From assembly GCA_937867645.1 (NCBI GenBank), contig CALMKE010000179.1, positions 1 through 54,001 on the forward strand: a DNA stretch of 54,001 nt. Reading direction: 5' to 3'. Origin of the DNA: an uncultured Gemmatimonadota bacterium. Its GTDB lineage: Bacteria > Gemmatimonadota > Gemmatimonadetes > Gemmatimonadales > Gemmatimonadaceae. Position numbers and translations under genes: made by a program. Of this stretch, positions 41,101 to 49,711 are shown in pieces; the stretch's first letter is position 1, and every line of letters starts with the position of its first letter. Below the pieces are notes generated by a model, which saw only the letters and a list, made by a program, of their open reading frames with translations, had not been told where the DNA came from and made no database searches.

Positions 41101-41357
41101 TCGATTCCGCCATTGTCGTGCTCACGAAGTTCGTGGACATGACGCAAGTGGCCAAGATCTGGTCGAACAGCTTCGATCTCGCTCCGAGCCACGAGCGACT
41201 CGGCCGCCTGTACGAAGCAAAGGGTGATCGAGCGAAGGCCGCCGCCCATTACATGAAGTTCGTGCAGATGTGGCGGAACGCGGATCCTGAGCTGCAGTCC
41301 CGGGTGCAGGCCGCCCGCCAGCGTGTGGCGCAGCTGAGGGGCGCCGGAGCCGGCTGA
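38184..41357 (+). CDS. Membrane serine/threonine kinase with TPR receptor-like half
   Basis: 1057 residues. Kinase domain, residues 16-280: glycine loop LGGGGMSRVF, Lys45, HRDIKPDN (Asp138), DFG (155-157), GTPAYMAPEQ. Three membrane segments lie near 300-420. Residues 435-560 form a domain with ILVADFTPPISDTTLGPVITEAFRTAL, often found in such receptor kinases. The rest is TPR repeats (SNTAAMNNLANMYRFQRNHAKAEELYRRAI). This layout is typical of Gemmatimonadota and Acidobacteriota. Targets unknown. It follows the NmrA gene by 94 bases that contain a CCGGT...ACCGG hairpin. Confidence 0.93.
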   Translation: MTDLRTRLQKSLSSSYTLERELGGGGMSRVFLAEENALGRKVVVKVLPEEISAGVNVERFQREIQLAARLQHPHIVQVLAAGEADGIPYYTMPFVEGESVRGRLGRMGPFSITEAIGVLRDVARALSYAHDRNVVHRDIKPDNVLLSGGSATVADFGIAKAISAARTDAGVATLTQMGTSIGTPAYMAPEQAAADPAADHRSDIYSFGCLGYELLTGRPPFIAKTPQKLLAAHMGEAPEPIVSLRPDTPQPLAELIMRCLSKDADDRPQSASAIVQVLDTVTSGGGYSAMPAIMLGGRGMLRKALLLYAAAFVVVPLIAKAAIIVIGLPEWVFGGALAVMLLGLPVILFTAYVHHATRRMLTSTPIITSGGTTAVAQGTMATIALKASPHVSWRRTAMGGAYTIGAFILIIGAYMLLRQLGIGPVGSLMASGALDENERILVADFTPPISDTTLGPVITEAFRTALGQSQAVNVLQQNAMRDVLRRMQKPPGTRVDFALAREIATREGIKAVVDGNILSLGGKYVISLRLLSPQSGETLASFRETAADEGDILAAIDELAKAMRGKVGESLKSVRGAPPLEQVTTPSLEALKKYVQGSNAVGVDGDWARGEALLKEAISLDSGFAMAYRKLAVENGNRGNRQAADSLLQKAFEHRDRLSDAERYLLVGSYYSSGPHQDLTRSIAAYEQLLELQPSNTAAMNNLANMYRFQRNHAKAEELYRRAITTGPVSAVYYGNLAEVSVRLGKLAQARETIDAFLTAFPTNPNALHTKAWLFVTLGQHDSAQAIVATALRTQASQPVSRSDLLDLLAVMARTEGRLSEARRLQRESAILRRTFTGDDALLDADIIEATEQGSILGNRAGIKQILDRALQRIPLASLPVSSRPLGPLVYLYSNAGEPARARAYLGEWDRSRQQFQRLDDAITRQSMLAAIASAERRFPDAIRGWRESDREGLCDWCSLVPLADAYEATGNLDSAIVVLTKFVDMTQVAKIWSNSFDLAPSHERLGRLYEAKGDRAKAAAHYMKFVQMWRNADPELQSRVQAARQRVAQLRGAGAG

Positions 41358-41387
41358 GCCCTACGCTGGAATCAGGAAGGCCGGGCG

Positions 41388-42455
41388 ATGAAGCAACTCT
41401 CCGCCGCGCTACCGGGACCAACAGTCATGACTCGCATCAGACTCGCTCTCGTCGCCTTCGCCCTCGGCGCACCATCCGCGGTCGCCTCCTCGCAGGCCGC
41501 TCCGCCAATTGAAGAAGCCGAGCTGGTACGGCGGCTCGCGGCCGCTGTGGACAGCCTGGCGGCGAACGGCCAGTTCTCCGGCGTCGTCGTGCTGGCGAAG
41601 AACGGCGCCTCGGTTTTCGAGCGCGCGTACGGCATGGCCGATCGCGCCGGCTCGCGGCCGAACACCGTTGAGACGCTGTTCAACCTGGGGTCCATCAACA
41701 AGTTCTTCACCGCGACCGCGATCCGTCAGCTGGCGGCCGCGGGCAAGCTCGATCTCGACGCGACGGTCGAGCGGTACTGGCCGGACTATCCCAACCGCGA
41801 CGTCGCCAGCCGCGTGACGATCCGCCAGCTGCTGGCGCACCGCGGCGGCGTGGCCGGCGACATCTTCGCCGCGCCGCCCGGAGGCACCCGCGCGTCGCTG
41901 CGGCACAACCGCGACTTCCTCCCGTTGTTCGTCGGCGAGCCGCTCGCGTTCGAGCCGGGATCGAGGCAGGCGTACTCGAACGCCGGCTACGTATTGCTGG
42001 GTATGATCGTCGAGCGTGTATCGGGCGAGGATTTCTACGAGTACGTGCGGCGCCACATCACGGAGCCAGCCGGGATGACGCGCACGATGTACATCGCCTC
42101 GGATTCGCTTCCGCCCGACGTCGCCATCGGATACACCACCAGCAATCCGGATGGGACGCGGAGCGCCGAATCACGTCCCAACAGTGAGATGCTGCCCGGC
42201 CGGGGCAGCGCCGCGGGCGGAGGTTACTCCACCGCGCGCGATCTGCTTCGCTTCCTGGCCGCGCTGCGCGCCGGACGCGTTCCCGGTGGGCCGCCCGCCG
42301 GGATTGGCGCCGCTGGCGGAGCGCCGGGGCTCAACGCGATGGTCGAGGGTGCGCTACCGGGCGGCTACGACCTCGTCGTTCTCGCCAACCTCGATCCACC
42401 CGCCGCGATGCGCGTAGCACGTTTGGTTCGCCAGCTCCTCGGCGCGACAGACTGA
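41388..42455 (+). CDS. Exported serine hydrolase, class C beta-lactamase fold
   Basis: 355 residues: signal peptide (MTRIRLALVAFALGAPSAVA from the internal ATG 41427), then SxxK in NLGSINKFFTA and Tyr-Asn in AYSNAGY. Near residue 280, GGGYSTARDLLRF is shared by this family. Such enzymes are peptidases, esterases or D-aminopeptidases more often than beta-lactamases. The start at 41388 has an AGGAAGG ribosome site; a start at 41427 would give a cleaner signal peptide. Convergent with ggt 26 bases away. Confidence 0.88.
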   Translation: MKQLSAALPGPTVMTRIRLALVAFALGAPSAVASSQAAPPIEEAELVRRLAAAVDSLAANGQFSGVVVLAKNGASVFERAYGMADRAGSRPNTVETLFNLGSINKFFTATAIRQLAAAGKLDLDATVERYWPDYPNRDVASRVTIRQLLAHRGGVAGDIFAAPPGGTRASLRHNRDFLPLFVGEPLAFEPGSRQAYSNAGYVLLGMIVERVSGEDFYEYVRRHITEPAGMTRTMYIASDSLPPDVAIGYTTSNPDGTRSAESRPNSEMLPGRGSAAGGGYSTARDLLRFLAALRAGRVPGGPPAGIGAAGGAPGLNAMVEGALPGGYDLVVLANLDPPAAMRVARLVRQLLGATD

Positions 42456-42481
42456 CCCCGGAGAGCCGCGCGCGCGCCGCG

Positions 42482-44371
42482 CTACCAGGCGATCCCGTAA
42501 TCCTCGCCGTGGTTGCTCGATCCGCCCCACATCGTCCCGTGCTTCCGGTCGAACAGGATCGCGTTGATCGGTCCTGACGTGAGGCGCTGAACCTCGAGGG
42601 TGTAGCCCATACGCGTCAGCGCGGTGCGGACCGAGTCGGGCGTGGACGCGGCGACGAGCATGCGGCCGGGCCGCGATTCGTGCGCGCCGAACGAAGACCG
42701 CATCTGGTAGCTGTTGATGTTCGCGGCTTCGGCCGCCTGCTGCGGCGTCATGCCGAACTCCAGCACGTTCAGAAAGAATTGCAGCAGGTTCTGATCCTGC
42801 GAATCGCCTCCCTGCACGGCGAATGACAGCCAGGGCGCGCCGTCCTTCAGCGCGATGGTCGGCGTCAGCGTCACGCGCGGACGCTTGCCGGGCTCGATCA
42901 CGTTGAACGGTCCGTCCCCGGCGCGCGTCACGAAGGACTGGGCGCGCTGACTCAGTCCGATGCCCGTGCGTCCGGCTATCACAGCGGGGACCCATCCGCC
43001 GCTCGGCGTGATGGACACGACCCAGCCTTCCGCGTCCGCGGCCTGCACCGACGTGGTGCCGGCGTAAAACCCGCGCATGAAGTCCGCGTCATTCGACGCG
43101 GTTCCCGGCGGCCGGTCCTGGCCTCCGCTCCGCGGCAGCGTGTCCGGCGCGGGAACCACCGTCCACCGGCGCAGCAGGTCCGCGAACGGATTGGTGGCGT
43201 TCTGGAACGGATAAGGATCGCCCGGCTTCACGTCGGGATCGTTCCGCTCCCAGTTGATCTGGGAGAAGCGCATGCGCGCATACTCCTTCGACAAGAGCCC
43301 GCGAACCGGCTCCTCCGGCGGAAAGTACGGGTCGCCGTAGTAGAAATCGCGATCCGCATAGGCCAGGTTCATCGCCTGATACACAGCATGCATGTAGCGC
43401 GGCGAGTTGTAGCCCAGCGCCTTCAGGTCCACGTTCTCGAGGATGTTCAGCGCCTGCAGCAGCACTGGGCCCTGCTGCCAGAATGGAAGCTTGTAAACCG
43501 TGATTCCCTTGTACGTCGTGCTTACCGGCTCTTCGATCCGCACGCGCCAGTCCGATAGATCCCGCAGCGTGAACAGTCCACCTTCCTCGCGGATTCCGCG
43601 CACGAGCTCGGCGGCGATGTCACCCTTGTAGAACCGGTCGTACGCAGCCTGAATTGCCTCCTTCCGGTTCTTTCCCGCCGCTCTCGCCTGCTGCTCCGCT
43701 TCCACGAGCTTTCTGAGCGTCGCGGCCAGATCGGCCTGGACGAAGATCTCGCCCGCTTCGGGAGCGGCGCGCTCGCGTTCGGTGTGCGGCAGCATCACCG
43801 CCCGCGAGTACTTCCACTGCGCGATGGTATCGCGGTTGGCGTGGATAGAGTTGGCGGTCTGCGCCTCGATCGGATAGCCATCGGCGAGGCGGATCGCCGG
43901 CGCCAGTACCTGCTCCAGCGTCATCGTGCCGTACTCGGCGAGCATCACCATGAGTCCACCCGGCGTGCCGGGCGTAATGGCGGCCAGCGGCCCGTACTGC
44001 GGCGGATGAGTGAATCCGCGAGCGCGGTAGAACTCCGCCGTCGCCCCTGTCGGCGCAACGCCGAGTGCGTTGATGCCGATGACTTTCCTGAGACCCGGGT
44101 GATAGATGAGCGCCTGCGTCTCGCCGCCCCAGTGCAGCACGTCCCACATCGTGGCAGTCGCCGCGAGCATCGCGCAGGCGGCATCCACCGCGTTGCCGCC
44201 CTGCTGGAAGATCATCGCGCCCGCGGTGGCGCCGAGCGGCTTGCCGGTGATCGCCATCCAATGCCGCCCGTGCAACGGCGGCTTCATCGTGCGCTGAGCG
44301 AGCAGGGGGAATGCGACTGCGGAGAGTGCCAGCACGACGGCGCAGAGCGGCACGATTAGACGTGTTCGCAT
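42482..44371 (-). CDS. ggt: Gamma-glutamyltransferase family protein
   Basis: 629 residues with an export signal (IVPLCAVVLALSAVAFPLLAQ). The Ntn-hydrolase pattern is complete: N-terminal MIFQQGGNAVDAACAMLA, then the precursor cleavage and nucleophile region FYAGTTSVQAADAEGWVVS. The canonical TTHxSVVD lacks the His but keeps the Thr pair. The C-terminus has QGGDSQDQNLLQFF. The enzyme transfers or hydrolyses gamma-glutamyl groups in the periplasm; the group also includes acylases. Its upstream region holds a GCAGC heptamer array. Assignment solid, substrate open. Confidence 0.9.
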   Translation of the reverse strand: MRTRLIVPLCAVVLALSAVAFPLLAQRTMKPPLHGRHWMAITGKPLGATAGAMIFQQGGNAVDAACAMLAATATMWDVLHWGGETQALIYHPGLRKVIGINALGVAPTGATAEFYRARGFTHPPQYGPLAAITPGTPGGLMVMLAEYGTMTLEQVLAPAIRLADGYPIEAQTANSIHANRDTIAQWKYSRAVMLPHTERERAAPEAGEIFVQADLAATLRKLVEAEQQARAAGKNRKEAIQAAYDRFYKGDIAAELVRGIREEGGLFTLRDLSDWRVRIEEPVSTTYKGITVYKLPFWQQGPVLLQALNILENVDLKALGYNSPRYMHAVYQAMNLAYADRDFYYGDPYFPPEEPVRGLLSKEYARMRFSQINWERNDPDVKPGDPYPFQNATNPFADLLRRWTVVPAPDTLPRSGGQDRPPGTASNDADFMRGFYAGTTSVQAADAEGWVVSITPSGGWVPAVIAGRTGIGLSQRAQSFVTRAGDGPFNVIEPGKRPRVTLTPTIALKDGAPWLSFAVQGGDSQDQNLLQFFLNVLEFGMTPQQAAEAANINSYQMRSSFGAHESRPGRMLVAASTPDSVRTALTRMGYTLEVQRLTSGPINAILFDRKHGTMWGGSSNHGEDYGIAW

Positions 44372-44417
44372 TGCTATTTCCAGATTGAGGGATGCTGCGG
44401 TGCACTAGGAAGTTAGC

Positions 44418-44445
44418 GCGCGGTACGCAGCGCGCAGCCCGCAGC
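44418..44445. repeat. GCTGCGT-family heptamers (complement strand)
   Basis: ACGCAGC, GCGCAGC, CCGCAGC at 44425-44445 with a degenerate unit before them, between bactofilin and ggt. They match the family at 30047, 30562 and 35330. Confidence 0.85.
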
Positions 44446-44447
44446 CT

Positions 44448-44879
44448 TTATCGTGGCAGCTCCGACCTCTTGGGCACGAGAGAGAGGTCGCGCACCGGCG
44501 GCTGCGTGACCTCCGCCGGCCGCCCCATCGTCATCCTGCACTGGCCCTCGAACAGCGCGCCCTCGGCGATGATCACCACCGGAGCGCTGACGTCGCCGTA
44601 TACACGGCACTTCTCCTTGAGCTCCACTCGCTCGGACGCGACGACGTCGCCCACCACCTCGCCCGCGATCTGCACGACGCCGGCGCGGATGTTCGCGTTG
44701 ACGACACCCTTCTCACCGATGAGCAAAGTGTCGTTCGACACGATCTCGCCGCGCAGGCGGCCGTTCATCACCACGGTGCCGCTGAAGGTGAACTTGCCGT
44801 CGATCTCCGACCCTTCCTCGAGGTAGGTCGTCGGTCCGGCTTCCTTCACGTGCGGCTTGTCCTGCTTCCTCCAGGGCAT
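44448..44879 (-). CDS. Bactofilin
   Basis: 143 residues with the bactofilin beta-helix: SEIDGKFTFSGTVVMNGRLRGEI then VVQIAGEVVGDVVASERVELKEKCRVYGDV, short six-residue turns of small hydrophobic residues. Bactofilins polymerise into filaments at the inner membrane and organise cell-wall synthesis. A flexible Lys/His-rich N-terminus and a Pro/Arg-rich C-terminus flank the core. It starts 16 bases after the second bactofilin and shares its operon. Confidence 0.92.
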   Translation of the reverse strand: MPWRKQDKPHVKEAGPTTYLEEGSEIDGKFTFSGTVVMNGRLRGEIVSNDTLLIGEKGVVNANIRAGVVQIAGEVVGDVVASERVELKEKCRVYGDVSAPVVIIAEGALFEGQCRMTMGRPAEVTQPPVRDLSLVPKRSELPR

Positions 44880-44895
44880 TCACCGCCCTCCGCGA

Positions 44896-45357
44896 TCAGC
44901 GCGCGCCGAACTGCTGCTGCTGTCCGGTGTTGCGCTTCTCGTCGATCGCGATGACGCGCTCGGCGTTCTCGTTCATCTTGGTGATGTTGCCGTTGAAGAA
45001 GCCGCCCTTCGAGATGACGAGCGAATCCGTCTGGATGTTGCCGCTCACGCGGCCGGTCTCGGCGATCTCGACGTTGCCGGTCGCGATCATGTTGCCCTCG
45101 TAGTGCCCCATGATTATCGCGTCAACGGTCTGCACGTTCGCGTTCACCACGCCCTTCTGCCCGATCACGAGCTTGCCGCCGACGTTCAGCTCGCCACCGA
45201 CTTCACACTCGACCTGGATCGAGTCGGTGATATCGAACTTGCCTTCCATCCGGGCGTGCTCGCCGACGACGGTGAGCAGGGTGATCGATACCGGCTTGCC
45301 ATTCTCCGGGGCGACGGCAGGCATCGCCTTGTGGGGGGTCTTCCTGTCCTGGAACAT
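44896..45357 (-). CDS. Bactofilin
   Basis: 153 residues of bactofilin beta-helix, ARMEGKFDITDSIQVECEVGGELNVGGKLVIGQKG, with a long N-terminal tail and a C-terminus rich in Gln and Glu. It is preceded by a promoter with a perfect TTGACA. With the previous gene it forms a two-bactofilin unit next to the M23-bactofilin pair. Confidence 0.92.
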   Translation of the reverse strand: MFQDRKTPHKAMPAVAPENGKPVSITLLTVVGEHARMEGKFDITDSIQVECEVGGELNVGGKLVIGQKGVVNANVQTVDAIIMGHYEGNMIATGNVEIAETGRVSGNIQTDSLVISKGGFFNGNITKMNENAERVIAIDEKRNTGQQQQFGAR

Positions 45358-45420
45358 CAGCTTCTCCTTGCGGTGGCGGCACCGCCCAAATGAGCGAGTC
45401 CCCCGTGTCGGGGGGAGCCA

Positions 45421-45449
45421 GAAGTACGACTGCGGTGAGGAAGTGTCAA
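45421..45449 (-). promoter_or_regulatory. Promoter of the two-bactofilin operon
   Basis: On the minus strand TTGACA (45449-45444) and a weak TACTTC (45426-45421) are spaced 17 bases apart. A CCCCC/GGGGG hairpin follows in the leader, between about 45400 and 45417. Confidence 0.65.
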
Positions 45450-45485
45450 GCCCGGGGAGTCACCACGCGCGCCGAGGGCCCTTAA

Positions 45486-46217
45486 TTAGTCGTTTCTGGC
45501 GGTCGGCAGATCCGGCGTCACGGCGCCGCGGCTGGACGCGAGGAACTGGATCGGGTCCACGGATTGTCCCCGCCGAAGGATCTCGAAGTGCACGTGCGGG
45601 CCCGTCGCGAGGCCGGTCGCGCCTACCTTAGCCACCGCCGTACCCAGCTCGACAGATTCGCCCACCTTCACGAGCGCTTTGGCGCAGTGCGCCAATCGGG
45701 TGACGACTCCGCCCGAATGCTCTAGCTCGACGGTGAGCCCGTACCCGACGCGCCAGCCGACGTAGCGTACGCGGCCCGCAGCCGGCGCGATGATGCGCGT
45801 ACCATAGGGAGCCGCGAGATCCACGCCGCCGTGGGCGCGGAAGATGTCGAGGATCGGGTGCAGGCGAGTCGTGGCAAAGCGGCTCGAAATCCTGCCGGAC
45901 ACGGGCAGCACCATGTTACGGGGAGGAAGCCGCGCGGCACGCTCCTTCGCCACCAGCGCACCCAGCGCGTCGACGCTGTCCAGCAGACCGACCACCAGCC
46001 GCTGCGACTCGGCCAGCTTGTCGGCGCTGGCGGCCGCGATGAAAGTCGTTTCGCGGGTCCAGGTCGCCGCGGTCGCAATCGTGACGAAAACGAAGCTGCC
46101 CAGGACTCCGACGGTGCGGGCGCGAACGCTCAGCTGGCGGGTAGGTGCGCCGGGCCGCGGCGGGACGAGGATCAGCGTCCACGCGCGCCTGCGCTCGCTC
46201 CGAGGTGCTTGCTTCAA
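45486..46217 (-). CDS. M23 (LytM-type) zinc peptidase, membrane-anchored
   Basis: 243 residues: a membrane segment near 30-48 (VGVLGSFVFVTIATAAT), a short coiled region, and the LytM domain with GRISSRFATTRLHPI, HGGVDLAAPYGTRI (HxxxD ligands) and HVHFEI (HxH). M23 enzymes cleave peptidoglycan cross-links. The gene overlaps a bactofilin by four bases. Pairing of M23 with bactofilins is known from helical or curved bacteria, such as CcmA with Csd proteins in Helicobacter. Confidence 0.93.
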   Translation of the reverse strand: MKQAPRSERRRAWTLILVPPRPGAPTRQLSVRARTVGVLGSFVFVTIATAATWTRETTFIAAASADKLAESQRLVVGLLDSVDALGALVAKERAARLPPRNMVLPVSGRISSRFATTRLHPILDIFRAHGGVDLAAPYGTRIIAPAAGRVRYVGWRVGYGLTVELEHSGGVVTRLAHCAKALVKVGESVELGTAVAKVGATGLATGPHVHFEILRRGQSVDPIQFLASSRGAVTPDLPTARND

Positions 46218-46654
46218 ATGTGAGCCCGGACGGGCTGCGCCGGCGTCTGCGCCAGCTCCAGCCGCCGCGCCGCGCCGGGCGTAGCCGTGGAGACCGGCGC
46301 GGCGCCGATCGAGACCTGGCCGTGTAGCATCGCGCCCTCGCGCAGAAGCATGTTGTTGGCGCGGATCTCGCCGTGCACCGCCGCTCCGGGCTCGATCTCG
46401 ACGCGGCCGGTCGCGTGCACGTTGCCGTGAATCGTGCCGGCGACTATCACGTCGCCAGCCTCGACGTCACCGACGACACCGCCGCCCGCGCCGATGATCA
46501 GCATGCCGGCACGGTGCACCCCTCCCTCGACCCGACCGTCAACGCGAATCGTCCCGTCGGTGTCGATCTCGCCGCGGATGGTGAGCCGATCGTCGATGAT
46601 GGATAGTCCAGTCGAACGTCGCGGAGCACGTGCACCGAAAAGCTTCATTGCCAA
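46214..46654 (-). CDS. Bactofilin
   Basis: 146 residues: a Met/Lys/Arg-rich start, then LTIRGEIDTDGTIRVDGRVEGGVHRAGMLIIGAGGGVVGDV, the bactofilin repeat, and a Thr/Ala-rich C-terminus. It is the first gene of a two-gene unit with the M23 peptidase (overlap four bases). Confidence 0.92.
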   Translation of the reverse strand: MAMKLFGARAPRRSTGLSIIDDRLTIRGEIDTDGTIRVDGRVEGGVHRAGMLIIGAGGGVVGDVEAGDVIVAGTIHGNVHATGRVEIEPGAAVHGEIRANNMLLREGAMLHGQVSIGAAPVSTATPGAARRLELAQTPAQPVRAHI

Positions 46655-46832
46655 CCGTCCTGTGAGTAGCAGCGTTGGTCGCGAGTCACCAGCTTGGCTC
46701 GCGGAGCCGGCCTGCGCCAGCCCCCCTGCGGCTTATGTGCCTAGGACGGGTTTTCGCGGGAATAGGCAACAGTTTCCGACGGACAAACGGACGGATCCGC
46801 GCGCATCACCGCCAACAAATGTGATGCTTTCT

Positions 46833-48257
46833 TCAGCGTTGCCGGGTTCGCCCCGCCATTCGCGATTCAAACGCGACAAACGCGCTGTCCAGCTCCCGGA
46901 TGAGCCGCGTCCTGAGCTCGTCGTCGGCGAATGAATGACGCAAGGAGGCGCGCGCCATCGCCTTGATTTCGCGGTACGCGAGGAGCTGCTGCTGCGCGGC
47001 GCGGACGTATTCCATGGTCATCTCCGAGCGCGCCACTCCCTCGTCATCCGTGGACAGCGCCACGGGAACGCCGGCGGCCAGGTACGCGCGCAGCGGATGA
47101 TCTCCTCCCTTCACCCCCAGGATCACGTCATTGCTCGTGAGATTGATCTCCACCAGCACGCCCCGCCGCGCCATTTCGGCCAGCAGGTCATGCGGCCGGT
47201 CCTCGTGCATCACCGACACGCCGTGGCCGATTCGCTCGGCGCCGGCGACTTCGACCGCCTCACGGATGTGAAACCGGAGCCCTTCCGGCGGCACCAGCCC
47301 GCTCGCCAGCTCCCCCGCGTGCAGCGACACGCGTTGTCCGGCGTAGTGCGCGCGCAGCGCGCCGATCATCCGCATGTGCAGCGAGTAATCCCGCATCGCG
47401 ATGAGCGCGTCTTCCGGCTGCACGAGATTCAGGCCGACGACGCGGGGATCGTCGCGCGACAGGATGAATCCTGTGAGTATCTGCGCGAAGATCTGCTGCG
47501 GCGGAGTGGCGCGAGACACCTGGTATAGCCAGCGCACCACCACGGAGCAGCCGGCTTCCGCGGCGGGGGTACCGCAGCCGAGGACAGTGTCTCTCCGTGC
47601 CTCCACCGAGTCGATCCGCGCGCGGGCGAGCGCCACGACGCGATCGATGCCGAGCGCCAGCAGCGTGTCCCGCATGCGCGTGAAATCTCCGAGCCAGCCC
47701 GCCCGGTCGCCGAGCTGGCGCGCCGCCGACCCATCCGGCGTGAACATCAGCTCCAGATACGTCACGTTGCCTGCGGCCGCGCGCCGCGCGGCCTCCGCCA
47801 GCATGTCGCCGGTTCGCCGGCGCGTGGCGTACATGCGAGCGAACGTGGCGAAGAACTGGTCGTGTCCGTTGATCCGCGCGGCGTTCCAGTTGCGCATGGA
47901 CATCGCGTCAACGAGCGCCGCGTACAGCGCGCCGTCCGCGAGCGCCGCGGCCGCCGGCAGCGTGTCGGGGCCGCTCGCGCATGGTCCCGGCAGAAGCCGC
48001 AGCTCCACCCTGCTCGCGCACGCGCCGTCCTCGGCGGCCCACCGCAGGAAGCTCTCGGCGTACACCGCGCCGCTCAGGTGGCTGTGCAGATCGGCGCCCT
48101 TCGGCATCTCGCGCAGGAAGGCGATGAGCAACGGCGTGTCGGCGCGAATGCTGTCGAAATACCGCGCCGTCGCGGTCTCGTCGGCCGGTTCCTGCGCGCC
48201 GGCACTCCAGCCGCAGACGAACAGCGCGGTCAGCGCGGGCAGCAAGCTTTTCCGCAT
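46833..48257 (-). CDS. Exported adenosine deaminase family protein
   Basis: 474 residues from ATG 48257-48255, with a signal peptide (LLPALTALFVCGWSAGAQ). Zinc ligands: HSH in GADLHSHLSGAV (residues 58 and 60), HAGE, IGHGVSV and LSTDDEGV; the catalytic Glu sits in HAGE. The overall length exceeds cytoplasmic enzymes by about 130 residues, as in secreted growth-factor-type deaminases. It converts adenosine to inosine outside the cytoplasm, probably for nucleoside salvage. The start overlaps the gatB stop (TGATG). Confidence 0.88.
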   Translation of the reverse strand: MRKSLLPALTALFVCGWSAGAQEPADETATARYFDSIRADTPLLIAFLREMPKGADLHSHLSGAVYAESFLRWAAEDGACASRVELRLLPGPCASGPDTLPAAAALADGALYAALVDAMSMRNWNAARINGHDQFFATFARMYATRRRTGDMLAEAARRAAAGNVTYLELMFTPDGSAARQLGDRAGWLGDFTRMRDTLLALGIDRVVALARARIDSVEARRDTVLGCGTPAAEAGCSVVVRWLYQVSRATPPQQIFAQILTGFILSRDDPRVVGLNLVQPEDALIAMRDYSLHMRMIGALRAHYAGQRVSLHAGELASGLVPPEGLRFHIREAVEVAGAERIGHGVSVMHEDRPHDLLAEMARRGVLVEINLTSNDVILGVKGGDHPLRAYLAAGVPVALSTDDEGVARSEMTMEYVRAAQQQLLAYREIKAMARASLRHSFADDELRTRLIRELDSAFVAFESRMAGRTRQR

Positions 48258-49711
48258 CAGGACCGCGCGCGCTCCGGCAGCAGTTGGTTCACTTTCCTGG
48301 GATCGGCGCGCCCCTTGGACTTCTTCATCACCAGTCCGACCAGCACTCCCTGCAGCTTCGTCTCGCCGTTCCGGTACCGCGTGGCTTCCGCGGGATTTTC
48401 CCGGAGCACCTCGTCGATCCAGCCGACCAACGCAGAGTCGTCTCCGATCTTCTGGAGCCCTTCTTCCGCCGCGACCTGTGCCGGCGGCTTGCCCGTCTCC
48501 ACCATCCGCGCGAACACGCGCTTGGCGGCAGTGTGGCTGAGGACGTCGTCGCGCACCATTCGCAGCAGCTCGCCCAGATCCGCCGGCCGCACCGCGAACT
48601 GATCGATGGTCACGCCGGCGGCGTTGATGGCGGCGGACACCTCGCCCATCACCCAGTTGAGCGCCGCCTTCGGGTCGAGCGACGCGCGCGCCACTGCCTC
48701 GAAGTACTCGCTCATTCCCGCGCTCGCGGTCAACAGCTCGGCGTCGGCGGCCGAGAGCTTGAATTCTTCGGCCATGCGCTTCCGGCGCGCGTCGGGAAGC
48801 TCGGGGATCTCGCGCCCGACCCGCCCGACCCATTCCATGTCCAGCACGAGCGGCGGCAGATCGGGCTCTGGGAAGTAGCGGTAGTCGTGACTCTCTTCCT
48901 TGCTGCGGCTCGGTCGCGTCTCGCCCTTGGTTCCGTGCCACAACATCGTCTGCTGCTGCACGGTCCCGCCGCCCCGGAGCAGCTCGACCTGCCGCGCGAA
49001 CTCGGAGTCCAGCGCGCGCTCGACCGCGGAGAAGGAGTTCATGTTCTTCACCTCGGTCTTGGTGCCGAGCTTCGTCGTGCCGCGAATGCGCGCGCTGACG
49101 TTCGCGTCCACGCGCAGGCTTCCCTCCTCCATGCTCACGTCGCTGACGCCGGCGTAGCTCAGGATCTGCTTCAATAACCGCAGATACGCTCCCGCTTCCG
49201 CCGCCGAGCGCATGTCGGGCTCGCTCACGATCTCGATCAGCGGCACGCCCGCGCGGTTCAGGTCGATTGCCGTCGCGCCGGGGTAGCGGTCGTGCACCGA
49301 CTTGCCCGCGTCCTCCTCCATGTGCACGCGCGTGATTCCGACGCGGACGGGCGTATGCTCGTCGAGCTCGCCGATAGTGAGCCAGCCCTTCTCCGCAAGC
49401 GGGCGGTCGTACTGCGAGATCTGATAGCCCTTGGGAAGGTCCGGATAAAAATAGTTCTTCCGGGCGAACACGGACGTCTCGTTGACCTTGCACTCGAGCG
49501 CCAGCGCCGCGCGCAGCGCGAGCTCGACGGCGTGGCGGTTGAGCACCGGCAATGCTCCGGGCAGCGCGAGGCAGACGGGACAGACGTTGGTGTTCGGCGG
49601 CGCGCCGAAATCGGCGGAGCACGCGCAGAACGCCTTGGTGCGTGTCTTGAGCTGGACGTGAACTTCCAGCCCCACGACCATCTCGTAATCGGCGGTCGCG
49701 GCGGCGCTCAC
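48257..49711 (-). CDS. gatB: Asp/Glu-tRNA amidotransferase subunit B
   Basis: 484 residues: [16 protein letters not shown] and [16 protein letters not shown] with the zinc-site cysteines near residues 28-43, then the kinase-like core [11 protein letters not shown] and FPEPDLPPL, and the C-terminal YqeY-like helical domain. With GatA and GatC it amidates mischarged Glu-tRNA(Gln) or Asp-tRNA(Asn). It overlaps gatA by four bases. Confidence 0.97.
   Translation of the reverse strand: MSAAATADYEMVVGLEVHVQLKTRTKAFCACSADFGAPPNTNVCPVCLALPGALPVLNRHAVELALRAALALECKVNETSVFARKNYFYPDLPKGYQISQYDRPLAEKGWLTIGELDEHTPVRVGITRVHMEEDAGKSVHDRYPGATAIDLNRAGVPLIEIVSEPDMRSAAEAGAYLRLLKQILSYAGVSDVSMEEGSLRVDANVSARIRGTTKLGTKTEVKNMNSFSAVERALDSEFARQVELLRGGGTVQQQTMLWHGTKGETRPSRSKEESHDYRYFPEPDLPPLVLDMEWVGRVGREIPELPDARRKRMAEEFKLSAADAELLTASAGMSEYFEAVARASLDPKAALNWVMGEVSAAINAAGVTIDQFAVRPADLGELLRMVRDDVLSHTAAKRVFARMVETGKPPAQVAAEEGLQKIGDDSALVGWIDEVLRENPAEATRYRNGETKLQGVLVGLVMKKSKGRADPRKVNQLLPERARS

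Noticed and set aside
46802-46826. Plus-strand terminator (GCATCAC/GTGATGC hairpin followed by TTTCTTC)
   Set aside because: No plus-strand gene ends before it; it is at best a minor hairpin in the bactofilin leader region and I cannot assign a role.
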